Origin: Bacillota bacterium
GTDB lineage: Bacteria; Bacillota; Clostridia; Acetivibrionales; DSM-1351
Reading direction: 5' to 3'
NCBI GenBank assembly: GCA_023395575.1
Contig: JAEWZA010000427.1
Coordinates: forward strand, 1 to 5,267
Length of the DNA: 5,267 bases
The notes beneath the pieces are model-generated. The model was given only the letters and a program-made list of their open reading frames with translations, had not been told where the DNA came from and searched no databases. Positions within the stretch are counted from its first letter, which is position 1; every line of letters begins with the position of its first letter. A program made the translations under genes and the position numbers. Below are positions 1-5,164 of this stretch, piece by piece.

Positions 1-2
1 AC

Positions 3-182
3 CTTGCACTATCTGCGTATAATGCAGGTAGCGGAAATGTAGCAAAATGGCTGAAAGATACAGATATAAGTAGCAACGGTATAACCTTGGATAGAATACC
101 CTTTAAAGAAACTGAGAACTATGTAAAAAAGATTAAAAGATATAATTATATATACAAAAAGCTTTACGGTGAGCAAAAATAA
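3..182 (+). CDS. Lytic transglycosylase, C-terminal end (partial)
   Basis: Reading from base 3, the open frame gives 59 residues beginning LALSAYNAGSGNVAKWL and ending KKLYGEQK before TAA at 180-182. The AYNAG block followed by G-N-V-xx-W-L is the conserved motif that follows the catalytic Glu in GH23 soluble lytic transglycosylases (Slt70/MltC-like SLT domain). The later IPFKETENYVKKI-x-RYNYIYKKLY stretch matches the usual end of that domain. Such enzymes act outside the membrane and cleave the MurNAc-GlcNAc bond of peptidoglycan, leaving 1,6-anhydro-MurNAc. The catalytic Glu and any signal peptide or membrane anchor lie upstream of the window, so localisation cannot be read here. The next gene starts 48 nt downstream on the same strand and may be co-transcribed. 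Confidence 0.88.
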   Translation, partial: LALSAYNAGSGNVAKWLKDTDISSNGITLDRIPFKETENYVKKIKRYNYIYKKLYGEQK

Positions 183-216
183 TGATATTTTATAGATATG
201 GATTATTTCATTTTAT

Positions 217-223
217 GAGGAGG
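217..223 (+). promoter_or_regulatory. Ribosome binding site GAGGAGG
   Basis: GAGGAGG lies 7 nt upstream of the ATG at 231. It fixes the start of the small protein and argues that this short frame is really translated. Confidence 0.8.
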
Positions 224-230
224 AAAAAAA

Positions 231-572
231 ATGAAATCAGTGCTTTTTGAAAGAGACTTGCTATATCCTACAGACAATGTAATTGAACCGGGAATTATAC
301 ATGTAGAAATACTCAATCCAGACAATTCTAAAATGCCAGTAATTGTTGAGAGTAAGTCTAGCCATTCAGCTGTTGAGAACATAAGTGCAGTTTTGGATGT
401 ATTGCAAAAAGACATTTTTGATAGGATTAACATAAAAGTATATGATAATACATCTGTGTACATTCTTTTAAACGAATCAGATAAGACTAAATATGGTGAT
501 GTAAAATATCTGAAGGTTGTTTATAATGGTGTACAAGAATTCTCATTGGAGCCATTTGATGAGGGGTTTTAG
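231..572 (+). CDS. Small hypothetical protein, 113 aa
   Basis: I do not recognise a family. The ATG at 231 has an excellent Shine-Dalgarno (GAGGAGG, 7-nt spacing), and the frame ends with TAG at 570-572. The protein is acidic (C-terminus EPFDEGF), has no cysteine, no signal peptide and no hydrophobic run long enough to cross a membrane, so a soluble cytoplasmic protein is most likely. The pattern suggests a mixed alpha/beta fold: beta-like stretches near residues 20-28 (GIIHVEILN), 36-41 (PVIVES), 67-79 (NIKVYDNTSVYIL) and 91-98, with a helix near 45-62 (SAVENISAVLDVLQKDIF). It lies 48 nt after the lytic transglycosylase on the same strand and is probably in the same transcript, but that does not establish a cell-wall role. 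A long hairpin with a T-run follows it (607-695). The antisense frame across its 5' half has no comparable ribosome binding site. Confidence 0.72.
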   Translation: MKSVLFERDLLYPTDNVIEPGIIHVEILNPDNSKMPVIVESKSSHSAVENISAVLDVLQKDIFDRINIKVYDNTSVYILLNESDKTKYGDVKYLKVVYNGVQEFSLEPFDEGF

Positions 573-606
573 AAATTACTTAATAGAATAGGGTATAGAA
601 TAATAT

Positions 607-695
607 AACACCTTCTTTAGAGATATTATTATTTTAATGCTAGATATTTTATAGGTTAACATTAAAAATGATATTTATGCGAGTAAGGTGTTTTT
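607..695 (+). terminator. Large branched hairpin with T-run, probable terminator
   Basis: AACACCTT (607-614) is perfectly complementary to AAGGTGTT (685-692), and the right arm runs directly into five T's (691-695). Inside, TTTTAATG (632-639) pairs with CATTAAAA (660-667), with imperfect A/T pairing outside it. The result is one long interrupted stem rather than a compact hairpin. The orientation suits termination of the + strand transcript that ends with the gene at 231-572. The 70-nt interior is large for an intrinsic terminator, so the assignment is only moderately secure. Confidence 0.5.
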
Positions 696-726
696 CTATT
701 GACATAAGAAATGTTATCTTGCCAAC

Positions 727-843
727 TTAAACTCAAACTTCGCCGCTGAATATACTGCTTAAAGCCTAGTAATATCAAGTGTGGTAGCTATATCAAATAA
801 AAACTAGCGTACCAACTAGATTTTTGTGCGAAGTTTGAGTTAA
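727..843. repeat. 14-bp inverted repeat enclosing a structured 116-nt segment
   Basis: AACTCAAACTTCGC (730-743) is the exact reverse complement of GCGAAGTTTGAGTT (828-841). One extra A on the left aside, the match extends to TTAA at both outer ends (727-730 and 840-843). Within the 84-nt interior, TGGTAGCTA (782-790) pairs with TAGC-g-TACCA (805-814), giving a second stem with a single bulged base. It lies 11 nt beyond the stop codon of the DAHP synthase gene and would be the 3' UTR of that minus-strand transcript. It could be a structured RNA, a small fold-back (MITE-like) insertion, or part of the transcript end. The sequence does not decide. Confidence 0.6.
799..825 (-). terminator. Weak candidate terminator after aroF
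   Basis: On the minus strand, AAAAxCTAG, an 8-nt loop, then CTAGxTTTT forms a short A/T-rich stem that continues into a T-rich run (TTTTTATTT). It lies about 30 nt after the aroF stop codon. The CTAG core is only four pairs and the region can alternatively pair inside the larger inverted repeat, so this is a low-confidence call. Confidence 0.27.
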
Positions 844-853
844 TAATGGTTCT

Positions 854-1867
854 TTATATAGTTCTTTGAACAGACTGAGCTACAAGTCTCAATTCATCCA
901 TTAATGTACCAAATCTTTCAGGTCTAAGAGATTGAGGGCCATCACAGAGAGCTGTTGGTGGATTAAGGTGAACTTCGATTATTAGTCCATCAGCACCTGT
1001 AGCAATAGCACCTTTAGCAAGAGCTGGAACATATTTCCAATTACCTGTTGCATGACTTGGGTCTACAATAATTGGCAGATGAGAAACTTCCTTTATTACA
1101 GGGATTGCACTTAAATCAAGAGTATTTCTTGTCATTGTTTCATAGGTACGTATACCTCTTTCACAAAGTATTACATTTTGGTTTCCTTCAGCAATTATAT
1201 ATTCAGCTGCCATTAACCATTCTTCTATTGTTGCAGATAAGCCTCTCTTGAGAAGAACTGGTTTATTGGTCATTCCTACTTCGCTTAGAAGTCTGAAATT
1301 TTGCATATTTCGTGCACCTATTTGGAAAATATCAGTATATTTATTTACAAGATCTACATCTCTGGTGTCAACTACTTCGGTCACTAATTTAAGACCAGTC
1401 GCTTCACGACCTGCTACCATTATTTTGAGTCCATCTTCCTCAAGGCCTTGAAATGCGTATGGAGAGCTTCTTGGCTTAAATGCTCCTCCACGAAGTATTT
1501 TAGCTCCGCTGTTTTTAACACTGACAGCCGTCGTGACAAAATCCTTTTCATTCTCAATTGCACAAGGCCCAGCCATTACAACAATTTCATCACCACCGAT
1601 TTTTACATCTCCTAAATCAATTATTGTAGGTGTTTGCTGTAGTTCATTGCTTGCCAGCTTGTAAGGCTTCATAATGGGAACCAGCGTTTCAACACCCTGC
1701 ATTTGTGAAACAGCATGAATATTTAGAAGTCTTTTATCGCCGATAGCACCTATTACTGTTTTTACGTCTCCCATTATAGGGTGTGTTTTAAATCCAAGTT
1801 CTAATAACCTGTTTTCAACATTTTGAATATCTTGATTTGTTGCATTCTGTTTCATTACTATAATCAT
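854..1867 (-). CDS. aroF: 3-deoxy-7-phosphoheptulonate (DAHP) synthase, type I-beta with N-terminal regulatory domain
   Basis: This enzyme condenses phosphoenolpyruvate and erythrose 4-phosphate to DAHP, the entry step of the shikimate pathway, in the cytoplasm. Starting at MIIVMKQNAT, the protein has 337 residues. Residues 1 to about 66 form the ferredoxin-like/ACT-like domain that mediates Phe/Tyr feedback inhibition in the Thermotoga maritima enzyme. Residues about 80-337 form the TIM barrel. The metal ligands known from T. maritima fall at the same numbers: Cys102 (AGPC), His272 (DPSH), Glu298 (IIEVH) and Asp309 (LCDG). Substrate-binding KPRSSPY (131-137), IGARNMQN (183-190) and KRG (207-209) are also present. 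The frame can extend four residues to MDII at 1879, but family members begin at MII-V-MK, so ATG at 1867 is preferred. It appears monocistronic. The leader carries a T-box and an unusual hairpin between the strong ribosome binding site and the start. Confidence 0.95.
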   Translation of the reverse strand: MIIVMKQNATNQDIQNVENRLLELGFKTHPIMGDVKTVIGAIGDKRLLNIHAVSQMQGVETLVPIMKPYKLASNELQQTPTIIDLGDVKIGGDEIVVMAGPCAIENEKDFVTTAVSVKNSGAKILRGGAFKPRSSPYAFQGLEEDGLKIMVAGREATGLKLVTEVVDTRDVDLVNKYTDIFQIGARNMQNFRLLSEVGMTNKPVLLKRGLSATIEEWLMAAEYIIAEGNQNVILCERGIRTYETMTRNTLDLSAIPVIKEVSHLPIIVDPSHATGNWKYVPALAKGAIATGADGLIIEVHLNPPTALCDGPQSLRPERFGTLMDELRLVAQSVQRTI

Positions 1868-1936
1868 AATTATATCCATGTCCTGCCTTCTACGCTAAGC
1901 AATATAGAAATGACATGGACTTGCACCTCCTTCGTT
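1867..1936 (-). promoter_or_regulatory. aroF translation-initiation leader: SD, hairpin, start
   Basis: Reading the minus strand, AACGAAGGAGG (1936-1926) is a near-perfect Shine-Dalgarno, but it lies 58 nt before the ATG at 1867. Between them, TCCATGTC (1919-1912) is exactly complementary to GACATGGA (1882-1875), forming an 8-bp stem around a 29-nt loop. One G-U pair can be added outside. If folded, only 6 nt remain between GGAGG and the stem and 7 nt between the stem and ATG 1867. The stem also contains both alternative ATGs (1916 and 1879). The same arrangement occurs before murT (4585-4641). The complementarity is seen directly; its role in initiation is inferred. Confidence 0.55.
1890..1916 (-). 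CDS. Possible 8-residue leader peptide before aroF
   Basis: The ATG at 1916 lies 9 nt after GGAGG, the best-placed start for the strong Shine-Dalgarno of this leader. The frame reads MSFLYCLA and stops at TAG (1892-1890), 22 nt before the aroF start at 1867 and in another frame. It contains one Phe and one Tyr, the end products of the pathway. It may be a translated upstream ORF that modulates or couples to aroF translation, or simply a chance frame within the hairpin described for this leader. It is too short for coding statistics. Confidence 0.3.
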   Translation of the reverse strand: MSFLYCLA

Positions 1937-2046
1937 AAGTTAAATTTTTAGGCGTATAATAATTTCTTTGCATTTAAAATCACATCTTAAATTACCTTGC
2001 TATATTTGTTAATTATTTGTGATGAACTTCGCAGCAGGTATTTTCT

Positions 2047-2325
2047 AATAAAAAAAGCCCTCATCCCTAATAAAAATAGGGACGAAGACTTGCATCTACG
2101 CGTTACCACCCAAATTGGTTAAAACCCACTCATACATGTACAGAAATAACTATAGCTATTCGATACACTCCTTCTATAACGGGAAGACCCGGTACGACCT
2201 ACATATAAGTTTCAGCCAACTGTTCGTGGGAGAACTTCAACTATACTATCCTGCAATGCTTCCATCATCTCATTGCTCGCTGTAAAGACCCATATAATTT
2301 ACTTTTCCCATTCATCACATTTCGT
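2047..2325 (-). ncRNA. T-box riboswitch leader of aroF
   Basis: The minus strand carries the T-box core TGGGTGGTAACGCG (2112-2099), close to the consensus AGGGTGGTACCGCG, followed by an intrinsic terminator. Stem I is recognisable. A basal UGGGA (2310-2306) pairs with UCCCA (2231-2227). An AAGUA bulge follows, then AUUAUAU (2298-2292) paired with GUAUAGU. The K-turn-like CAGCGAGC comes next, and the apical stem GCAAUG/CAUUGC closes the loop AGAUGAUGGAAG, the usual tRNA-elbow-contacting loop. The 3' specifier side reads UGAAGUUC. By comparison with the UGAA-N-codon layout of other T-boxes, the specifier would be UUC (Phe) at 2234-2232, although the following base is U rather than the usual A. 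CCGUUAU, common between stem I and the antiterminator, is also present. Uncharged tRNA would allow read-through into aroF. Confidence 0.92.
2050..2090 (-). terminator. T-box-controlled intrinsic terminator
   Basis: On the minus strand, AGTCTTCGTCCCTA (2090-2077) pairs over 14 positions, counting G-U pairs, with TAGGGATGAGGGCT (2069-2056). The loop is 7 nt and a run of T's follows (to 2050). Its 5' arm begins just after the T-box core, as expected for the terminator that competes with the antiterminator. Confidence 0.92.
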
Positions 2326-2346
2326 TACAAATATAATATTAAATAA

Positions 2347-2376
2347 ATATTAACATGTTTTTACAAATGAAGTCAA
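2347..2376 (-). promoter_or_regulatory. Probable sigma-A promoter of the aroF leader
   Basis: Minus strand -35 TTGACT (2376-2371) and -10 TAATAT (2352-2347) are separated by 18 nt. The alternative TTAATA gives 17. Transcription would start near 2340, just ahead of the T-box stem I, which supports the assignment. Confidence 0.65.
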
Positions 2377-2437
2377 CCATTTTTTTATTGTAGATATACC
2401 AATAAATTAATAGGCTGATTAGTAACTAATAGTTTTT

Positions 2438-3184
2438 TTATTTTAATATTCTTTGAATAACAGTATTTCTTGCTGCATTTTCAAAGGTATCATCCAGTAT
2501 CCCAAGAGAATCAAAATCATTATATTTTTGTTTTAATGCCAAAGTCAGCAAATGATCTGTCAGCATAGGATTTTTAGGAAGAAGGCTTCCGTGAGAATAG
2601 GAACAGTAAACATTATTGTATACCGCTCCTTCATAGCCATCAGTACCGTTATTTCCATTACCAAAGAGAACCTTGCCTAAAGGACGAATATTTTCACCTA
2701 AGTAAGTTCTGCCTGAATGATTTTCAAATCCAACAATTTTAAGAGGATTGCCGTTTTCCATTATAAAATTGCTTTCAAAAACAATATTTCCTATCATTCT
2801 TTCCTTACCACCAACAGTCCATAAATCTAGAGCGCCAAGAAACTCTATCTCCTTGCCGTCCCAGGTTTTATAATATTTACCCATAAGCTGATAGCCACCG
2901 CAAATACATAGAAAAACCTTCATATTGTCAATTGCATTTATTATTTCAGTGCTCTTTTGTTCCAGAATATCTTTTTGGATAATCTCTTGCTCATAATCTT
3001 GACCACCACCTAAAAAGATAATATCAAAAGCAGAAGCGTCAAAATTATCACTAATTGTTACGTTTTGTACAGTTGTATTAATGCCGTGCCACTGAGCCCG
3101 TTTTTGAAGAGCTAATATATTTCCTCTGTCTCCGTAGGTATTGAGAAGATCAGGGTATAGATGACAAATATTTAAATCTAACAT
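2438..3184 (-). CDS. gatD: GatD, glutamine amidotransferase subunit of lipid II isoglutaminyl synthase
   Basis: GatD releases ammonia from glutamine for MurT, which amidates the alpha-carboxyl of D-Glu in lipid II at the cytoplasmic face of the membrane. The protein has 248 residues (Staphylococcus aureus GatD has 243) and is a type 1 amidotransferase of the CobB/CobQ-like group. It begins with the family-typical LNICHLYPDLLNTYGDRGN. The nucleophile is Cys95 in CICGGYQLMG and the catalytic His is His198 in YSHGSLLPKNP, matching the S. aureus Cys94/His189 pair. Arg129 in GGKERMIGN corresponds to the conserved substrate-binding Arg. GGGQDYEQ (59-66) is the loop forming the oxyanion hole. The ATG overlaps the murT stop by one base (TAATG), and AAAGGAG lies about 11 nt upstream, so translation is probably coupled. 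No clear terminator follows the stop codon. Confidence 0.93.
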   Translation of the reverse strand: MLDLNICHLYPDLLNTYGDRGNILALQKRAQWHGINTTVQNVTISDNFDASAFDIIFLGGGQDYEQEIIQKDILEQKSTEIINAIDNMKVFLCICGGYQLMGKYYKTWDGKEIEFLGALDLWTVGGKERMIGNIVFESNFIMENGNPLKIVGFENHSGRTYLGENIRPLGKVLFGNGNNGTDGYEGAVYNNVYCSYSHGSLLPKNPMLTDHLLTLALKQKYNDFDSLGILDDTFENAARNTVIQRILK

Positions 3185-4587
3185 TATTTCCAGAACTCCT
3201 TTAGATTGAACTTTTTCTTTAAAATACTACGAATGTCAAGCATTGCAGTGTATGTGGGAAGAATATAGAAACAACCGCCTGGCGGTGTTTTTTTCAAGCC
3301 TTCTTCAATTAGCATTTGATAATCCTTTATTATTTTGATTTTAGAGGAGTCAAGACCACTGTATTTAAGGCGTACTGCCATATCCTCGCCTCTTACACCT
3401 GAGGTAATTAGTCCGTCAATTTTATCGGATACATTATTCAACTGCTCAAAATCAACATCCCACAGCCATGAAATATCAGTTCCATCAGCTAAATTATCAT
3501 TAATCAAAAAGGCAGTATTTAACGATTGATTCTCAAGAGCTAAAAAGCTGAGAACCTGATTAAATCCTGTTGGATTTTTAACAAGTATTAGCTTAATAGT
3601 CTTGTCCATTACATTTATTGTTTCCATTCGGCCAAAACCAGATTCAAAGGATTGCAGCGCACTTGATATAGTCTCAACCTTATAACCTAAAGCAAGTCCA
3701 CAAACAGCAGCAGCCATTGCATTGTAAATGTTGTATAATCCAGGCAGATTAATTCGGGTAACAAACTCATTGTTTTCTTGCAATAAAGAGGAAGAGCATT
3801 TGCATTTAATAGTGGAATAGCTGCTACCAGCTTCTTGTATTTCAATACATTCTAGGTGCGCATCTGGCCTTTTATATCCGCAATTAGTACAGTAGAAGCC
3901 TCCTAGATGTCCATAAATATGATTTGAATACTCATATTTATTTTTGCATAGGATACAGAACATAGCATCGGAATTTATATTTTCTGAAGTACCCTGATAA
4001 GCCTGTTGATTAATCCCATAATAAAATACTGGTTTTGCAGTATCTATTCCCAGAGATGCACACATTGAGTCATCTGCATTCAAAAGCAAGGCTGTATTAT
4101 CACCAATTCTCTCAAGACCTGATTTTACAGCATTTAGTGTAGAATAAAGTTCTCCGTATCTATCTAATTGATCTCTAAAAAAGTTTGTAACAATTACAGC
4201 CTTTGGAGTAATATGCTTTGTCACCTGATTGAAGGCAGCCTCATCGCTTTCAATAAGAGCAACCTTATGTTTAGGCTTACCACTAATGGAAACTGCTTGA
4301 ATGAATAAAGTTGTTATACCGCTTAATAGATTAGCGCCAGATTTATTTGTTATGTAATCTACATTGTTGTTTTTCAGAATTTCTTCTACTATCCTTGTTG
4401 TTGTTGTTTTGCCATTAGTACCGGTAACCATTATAATCTCAAAGCTTGATGCAATTGATTTAAGTATACCTGGGTACAGCTTAAATGCTACTTTTCCGGG
4501 CAGAGTAGTGCCGCCTCTCCTCAAAAGGTGCAATAAATAAATGGTTAGTTTGGATACAATAATAGAGATAACTTGTCTTAATTTCAT
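3184..4587 (-). CDS. murT: MurT, Mur-ligase subunit of lipid II isoglutaminyl synthase
   Basis: MurT uses ATP to activate the D-Glu alpha-carboxyl of lipid II and amidates it with ammonia channelled from GatD, giving D-isoglutamine. From ATG 4587 the protein has 467 residues. It opens with the family-typical MKLRQVISIIVSKLTIYLL, followed by RRGGTTLPGKVAFKLYP. The P-loop TGTNGKTTT is at 55-63, and central Mur-ligase motifs include ESDEAAF (113-119) and TNFFRDQLDRYGE (134-146). A zinc-ribbon insertion has Cys211/Cys214 (CILC) and Cys233/Cys236 (CTNC). NLPGLYNIYNAMAA is at 280-293, and a C-terminal DUF1727 domain contains LINDNLADGTDISWLWD (361-377), the region expected to supply the Asp that completes the GatD active site. 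The frame stays open upstream to a TTG at 4719, but that extension reads through the ribosome binding site and is not family-like. ATG at 4599 (MDNT) is a possible alternative start. Confidence 0.93.
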   Translation of the reverse strand: MKLRQVISIIVSKLTIYLLHLLRRGGTTLPGKVAFKLYPGILKSIASSFEIIMVTGTNGKTTTTRIVEEILKNNNVDYITNKSGANLLSGITTLFIQAVSISGKPKHKVALIESDEAAFNQVTKHITPKAVIVTNFFRDQLDRYGELYSTLNAVKSGLERIGDNTALLLNADDSMCASLGIDTAKPVFYYGINQQAYQGTSENINSDAMFCILCKNKYEYSNHIYGHLGGFYCTNCGYKRPDAHLECIEIQEAGSSYSTIKCKCSSSLLQENNEFVTRINLPGLYNIYNAMAAAVCGLALGYKVETISSALQSFESGFGRMETINVMDKTIKLILVKNPTGFNQVLSFLALENQSLNTAFLINDNLADGTDISWLWDVDFEQLNNVSDKIDGLITSGVRGEDMAVRLKYSGLDSSKIKIIKDYQMLIEEGLKKTPPGGCFYILPTYTAMLDIRSILKKKFNLKEFWK

Positions 4588-4641
4588 AGTATTATCCATG
4601 CCCACCGATTTCTGTGTAAAATGGACCTGTCCTCCTTCGTT
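4585..4641 (-). promoter_or_regulatory. murT translation-initiation leader: SD, hairpin, start
   Basis: Minus strand AACGAAGGAGG (4641-4631), identical to the aroF leader, lies 43 nt before ATG 4587. In between, TCCAT (4625-4621) can pair with ATGGA (4599-4595), plus a G-U pair outside. This leaves 5 nt from GGAGG to the stem and exactly 7 nt from the stem to the ATG. GTCCA can instead pair with TGGGC (4604-4600). No other good Shine-Dalgarno lies close to ATG 4587 or 4599. The stem is short, so folding is less certain than at aroF; the parallel design is the main support. Confidence 0.45.
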
Positions 4642-4725
4642 ATAAACGTAATTCAAAGTTAATTTAAAAATATGTGATATTAATATATGATTTGTTAAAT
4701 AAATTCTAGAACATTTCAATTACAC

Positions 4726-4734
4726 ATTATATCA
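4726..4734 (-). promoter_or_regulatory. Candidate extended -10 promoter of murT-gatD
   Basis: The minus strand reads TGATATAAT (4734-4726): a perfect TATAAT with an extended TG element. No good -35 lies 17 nt upstream. Transcription would start near 4719, about 130 nt before the murT ATG. In such AT-rich DNA a TATAAT can occur by chance. Confidence 0.4.
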
Positions 4735-4752
4735 TATAAATAAGCCAATATA

Positions 4753-4783
4753 GTGTTTTAATTTAATAAATTAACTATAACAC
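4753..4783. repeat. Small A/T-rich hairpin upstream of the murT promoter
   Basis: GTGTT followed by TTAATTT (4753-4764) pairs with AAATTAA and then AACAC (4768-4783). The loop is 3 nt and there is a CTAT bulge. No T-run follows on either strand, so it is not an obvious terminator. It may be a regulator site or chance. Confidence 0.35.
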
Positions 4784-4813
4784 ATAAGTTGTTGCTATTT
4801 AGCTATATTGTAT

Positions 4814-4916
4814 AACGCATTGTGCCAAGTATTTTACAAGTTTTGCAGATGAATTTAAAGTATTGGCTTACTGCTACTTCCGTACAAACTTATCTAAATG
4901 GTTTACTCACAAGATA
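4814..4916 (+). repeat. Tandem repeat, first copy (arm A1)
   Basis: This segment recurs exactly 351 nt downstream. Positions 4830-4916 match 5181-5267 at 83 of 87 positions without gaps; the differences are at 4840, 4863, 4867 and 4874. Similarity continues leftward with more mismatches to about 4814. It also forms the left arm of the palindrome at 4841-5132. There is no coding frame of note on either strand. Confidence 0.9.
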
Positions 4917-4959
4917 TTTGTTGAATTTGTAATGGTTCATAATAGTTAATTATACCGTC

Positions 4960-4992
4960 GCTTACATTCAGCATCCATGCTTCATTGTAAGC
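4960..4992. repeat. Apical hairpin 1 of the palindrome
   Basis: GCTTACA (4960-4966) pairs with TGTAAGC (4986-4992). Inside, AGCA pairs with TGCT around TCCA, separated by an asymmetric internal loop. Confidence 0.7.
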
Positions 4993-5017
4993 TAAAACCT
5001 ACATCGTGTAGGTTTTA
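4993..5017. repeat. Apical hairpin 2 of the palindrome
   Basis: TAAAACCTACA (4993-5003) is perfectly complementary to TGTAGGTTTTA (5007-5017) around a TCG loop. This is an 11-bp stem with no mismatch, immediately adjacent to hairpin 1. The TTTTA at its 3' end is too short a T-run to make it a clear terminator on the + strand. Confidence 0.8.
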
Positions 5018-5164
5018 CGGTAAAATCAATTATTCTTCACCAACAAATTCAAACAAATATCTTTAACCAAGTAATCCATTTATCTAAGTTGTACTCGCGT
5101 ACCAGTATAAGTAATAAGTAGTTATCTGCAAACTCATATAAAAACTATCATAACGAGATAAATT

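Larger units (their letters stand above)
4841..5132. repeat. Long imperfect palindrome (fold-back element), about 290 nt
   Basis: The left arm (4841 to about 4958) and right arm (about 5017-5132) are imperfect reverse complements. TTTGCAGAT (4842-4850) pairs with 5124-5132. The 4889-4907 block matches its partner at 16 of 19 positions. 4911-4930 matches the reverse complement of 5043-5063 with one inserted base. TACCGT (4953-4958) pairs with ACGGTA (5017-5022). The interior is filled by two separate hairpins, so the whole folds as a long stem ending in a three-way junction. No gene is present. It could be a fold-back/MITE-like element, a structured non-coding RNA or a protein-binding site array. 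Confidence 0.8.

Noticed and set aside
203..463. 86-residue minus-strand frame antisense to the 113-aa gene
   Set aside because: It overlaps a gene with a strong ribosome binding site, has no good one of its own, and shows no recognisable motif.
1248..1451. 67-residue + strand frame inside aroF
   Set aside because: It is a shadow of the strongly supported DAHP synthase frame, with low-complexity Ser/Arg content.
2025..2031. AACTTCGC in the aroF leader shared with the 3' inverted repeat
   Set aside because: It is an 8-base match with no extension; chance is sufficient.
2416..2437. ATTAG-TAA-CTAAT hairpin followed by T's on the + strand
   Set aside because: It has only five A/T-rich pairs, a 3-nt loop and no + strand gene upstream to terminate. 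It has no T-run in the gatD direction.
3335..3529. 64-residue + strand frame inside murT
   Set aside because: It is a shadow of the conserved C-terminal domain of MurT.
4588..4719. N-terminal extension of MurT to a TTG at 4719 (511 residues)
   Set aside because: The extension translates the promoter-proximal leader and the GAAGGAGG itself, has no upstream Shine-Dalgarno and does not resemble MurT N-termini, which begin at MKLR.
4741..4870. 10-bp inverted match TAAGCCAATA (4741-4750) / TATTGGCTTA (4861-4870)
   Set aside because: It is exact but short, in AT-rich DNA. The right half is not kept in the second repeat copy (TACTGGATTA), so it is unlikely to be a functional part of the element.
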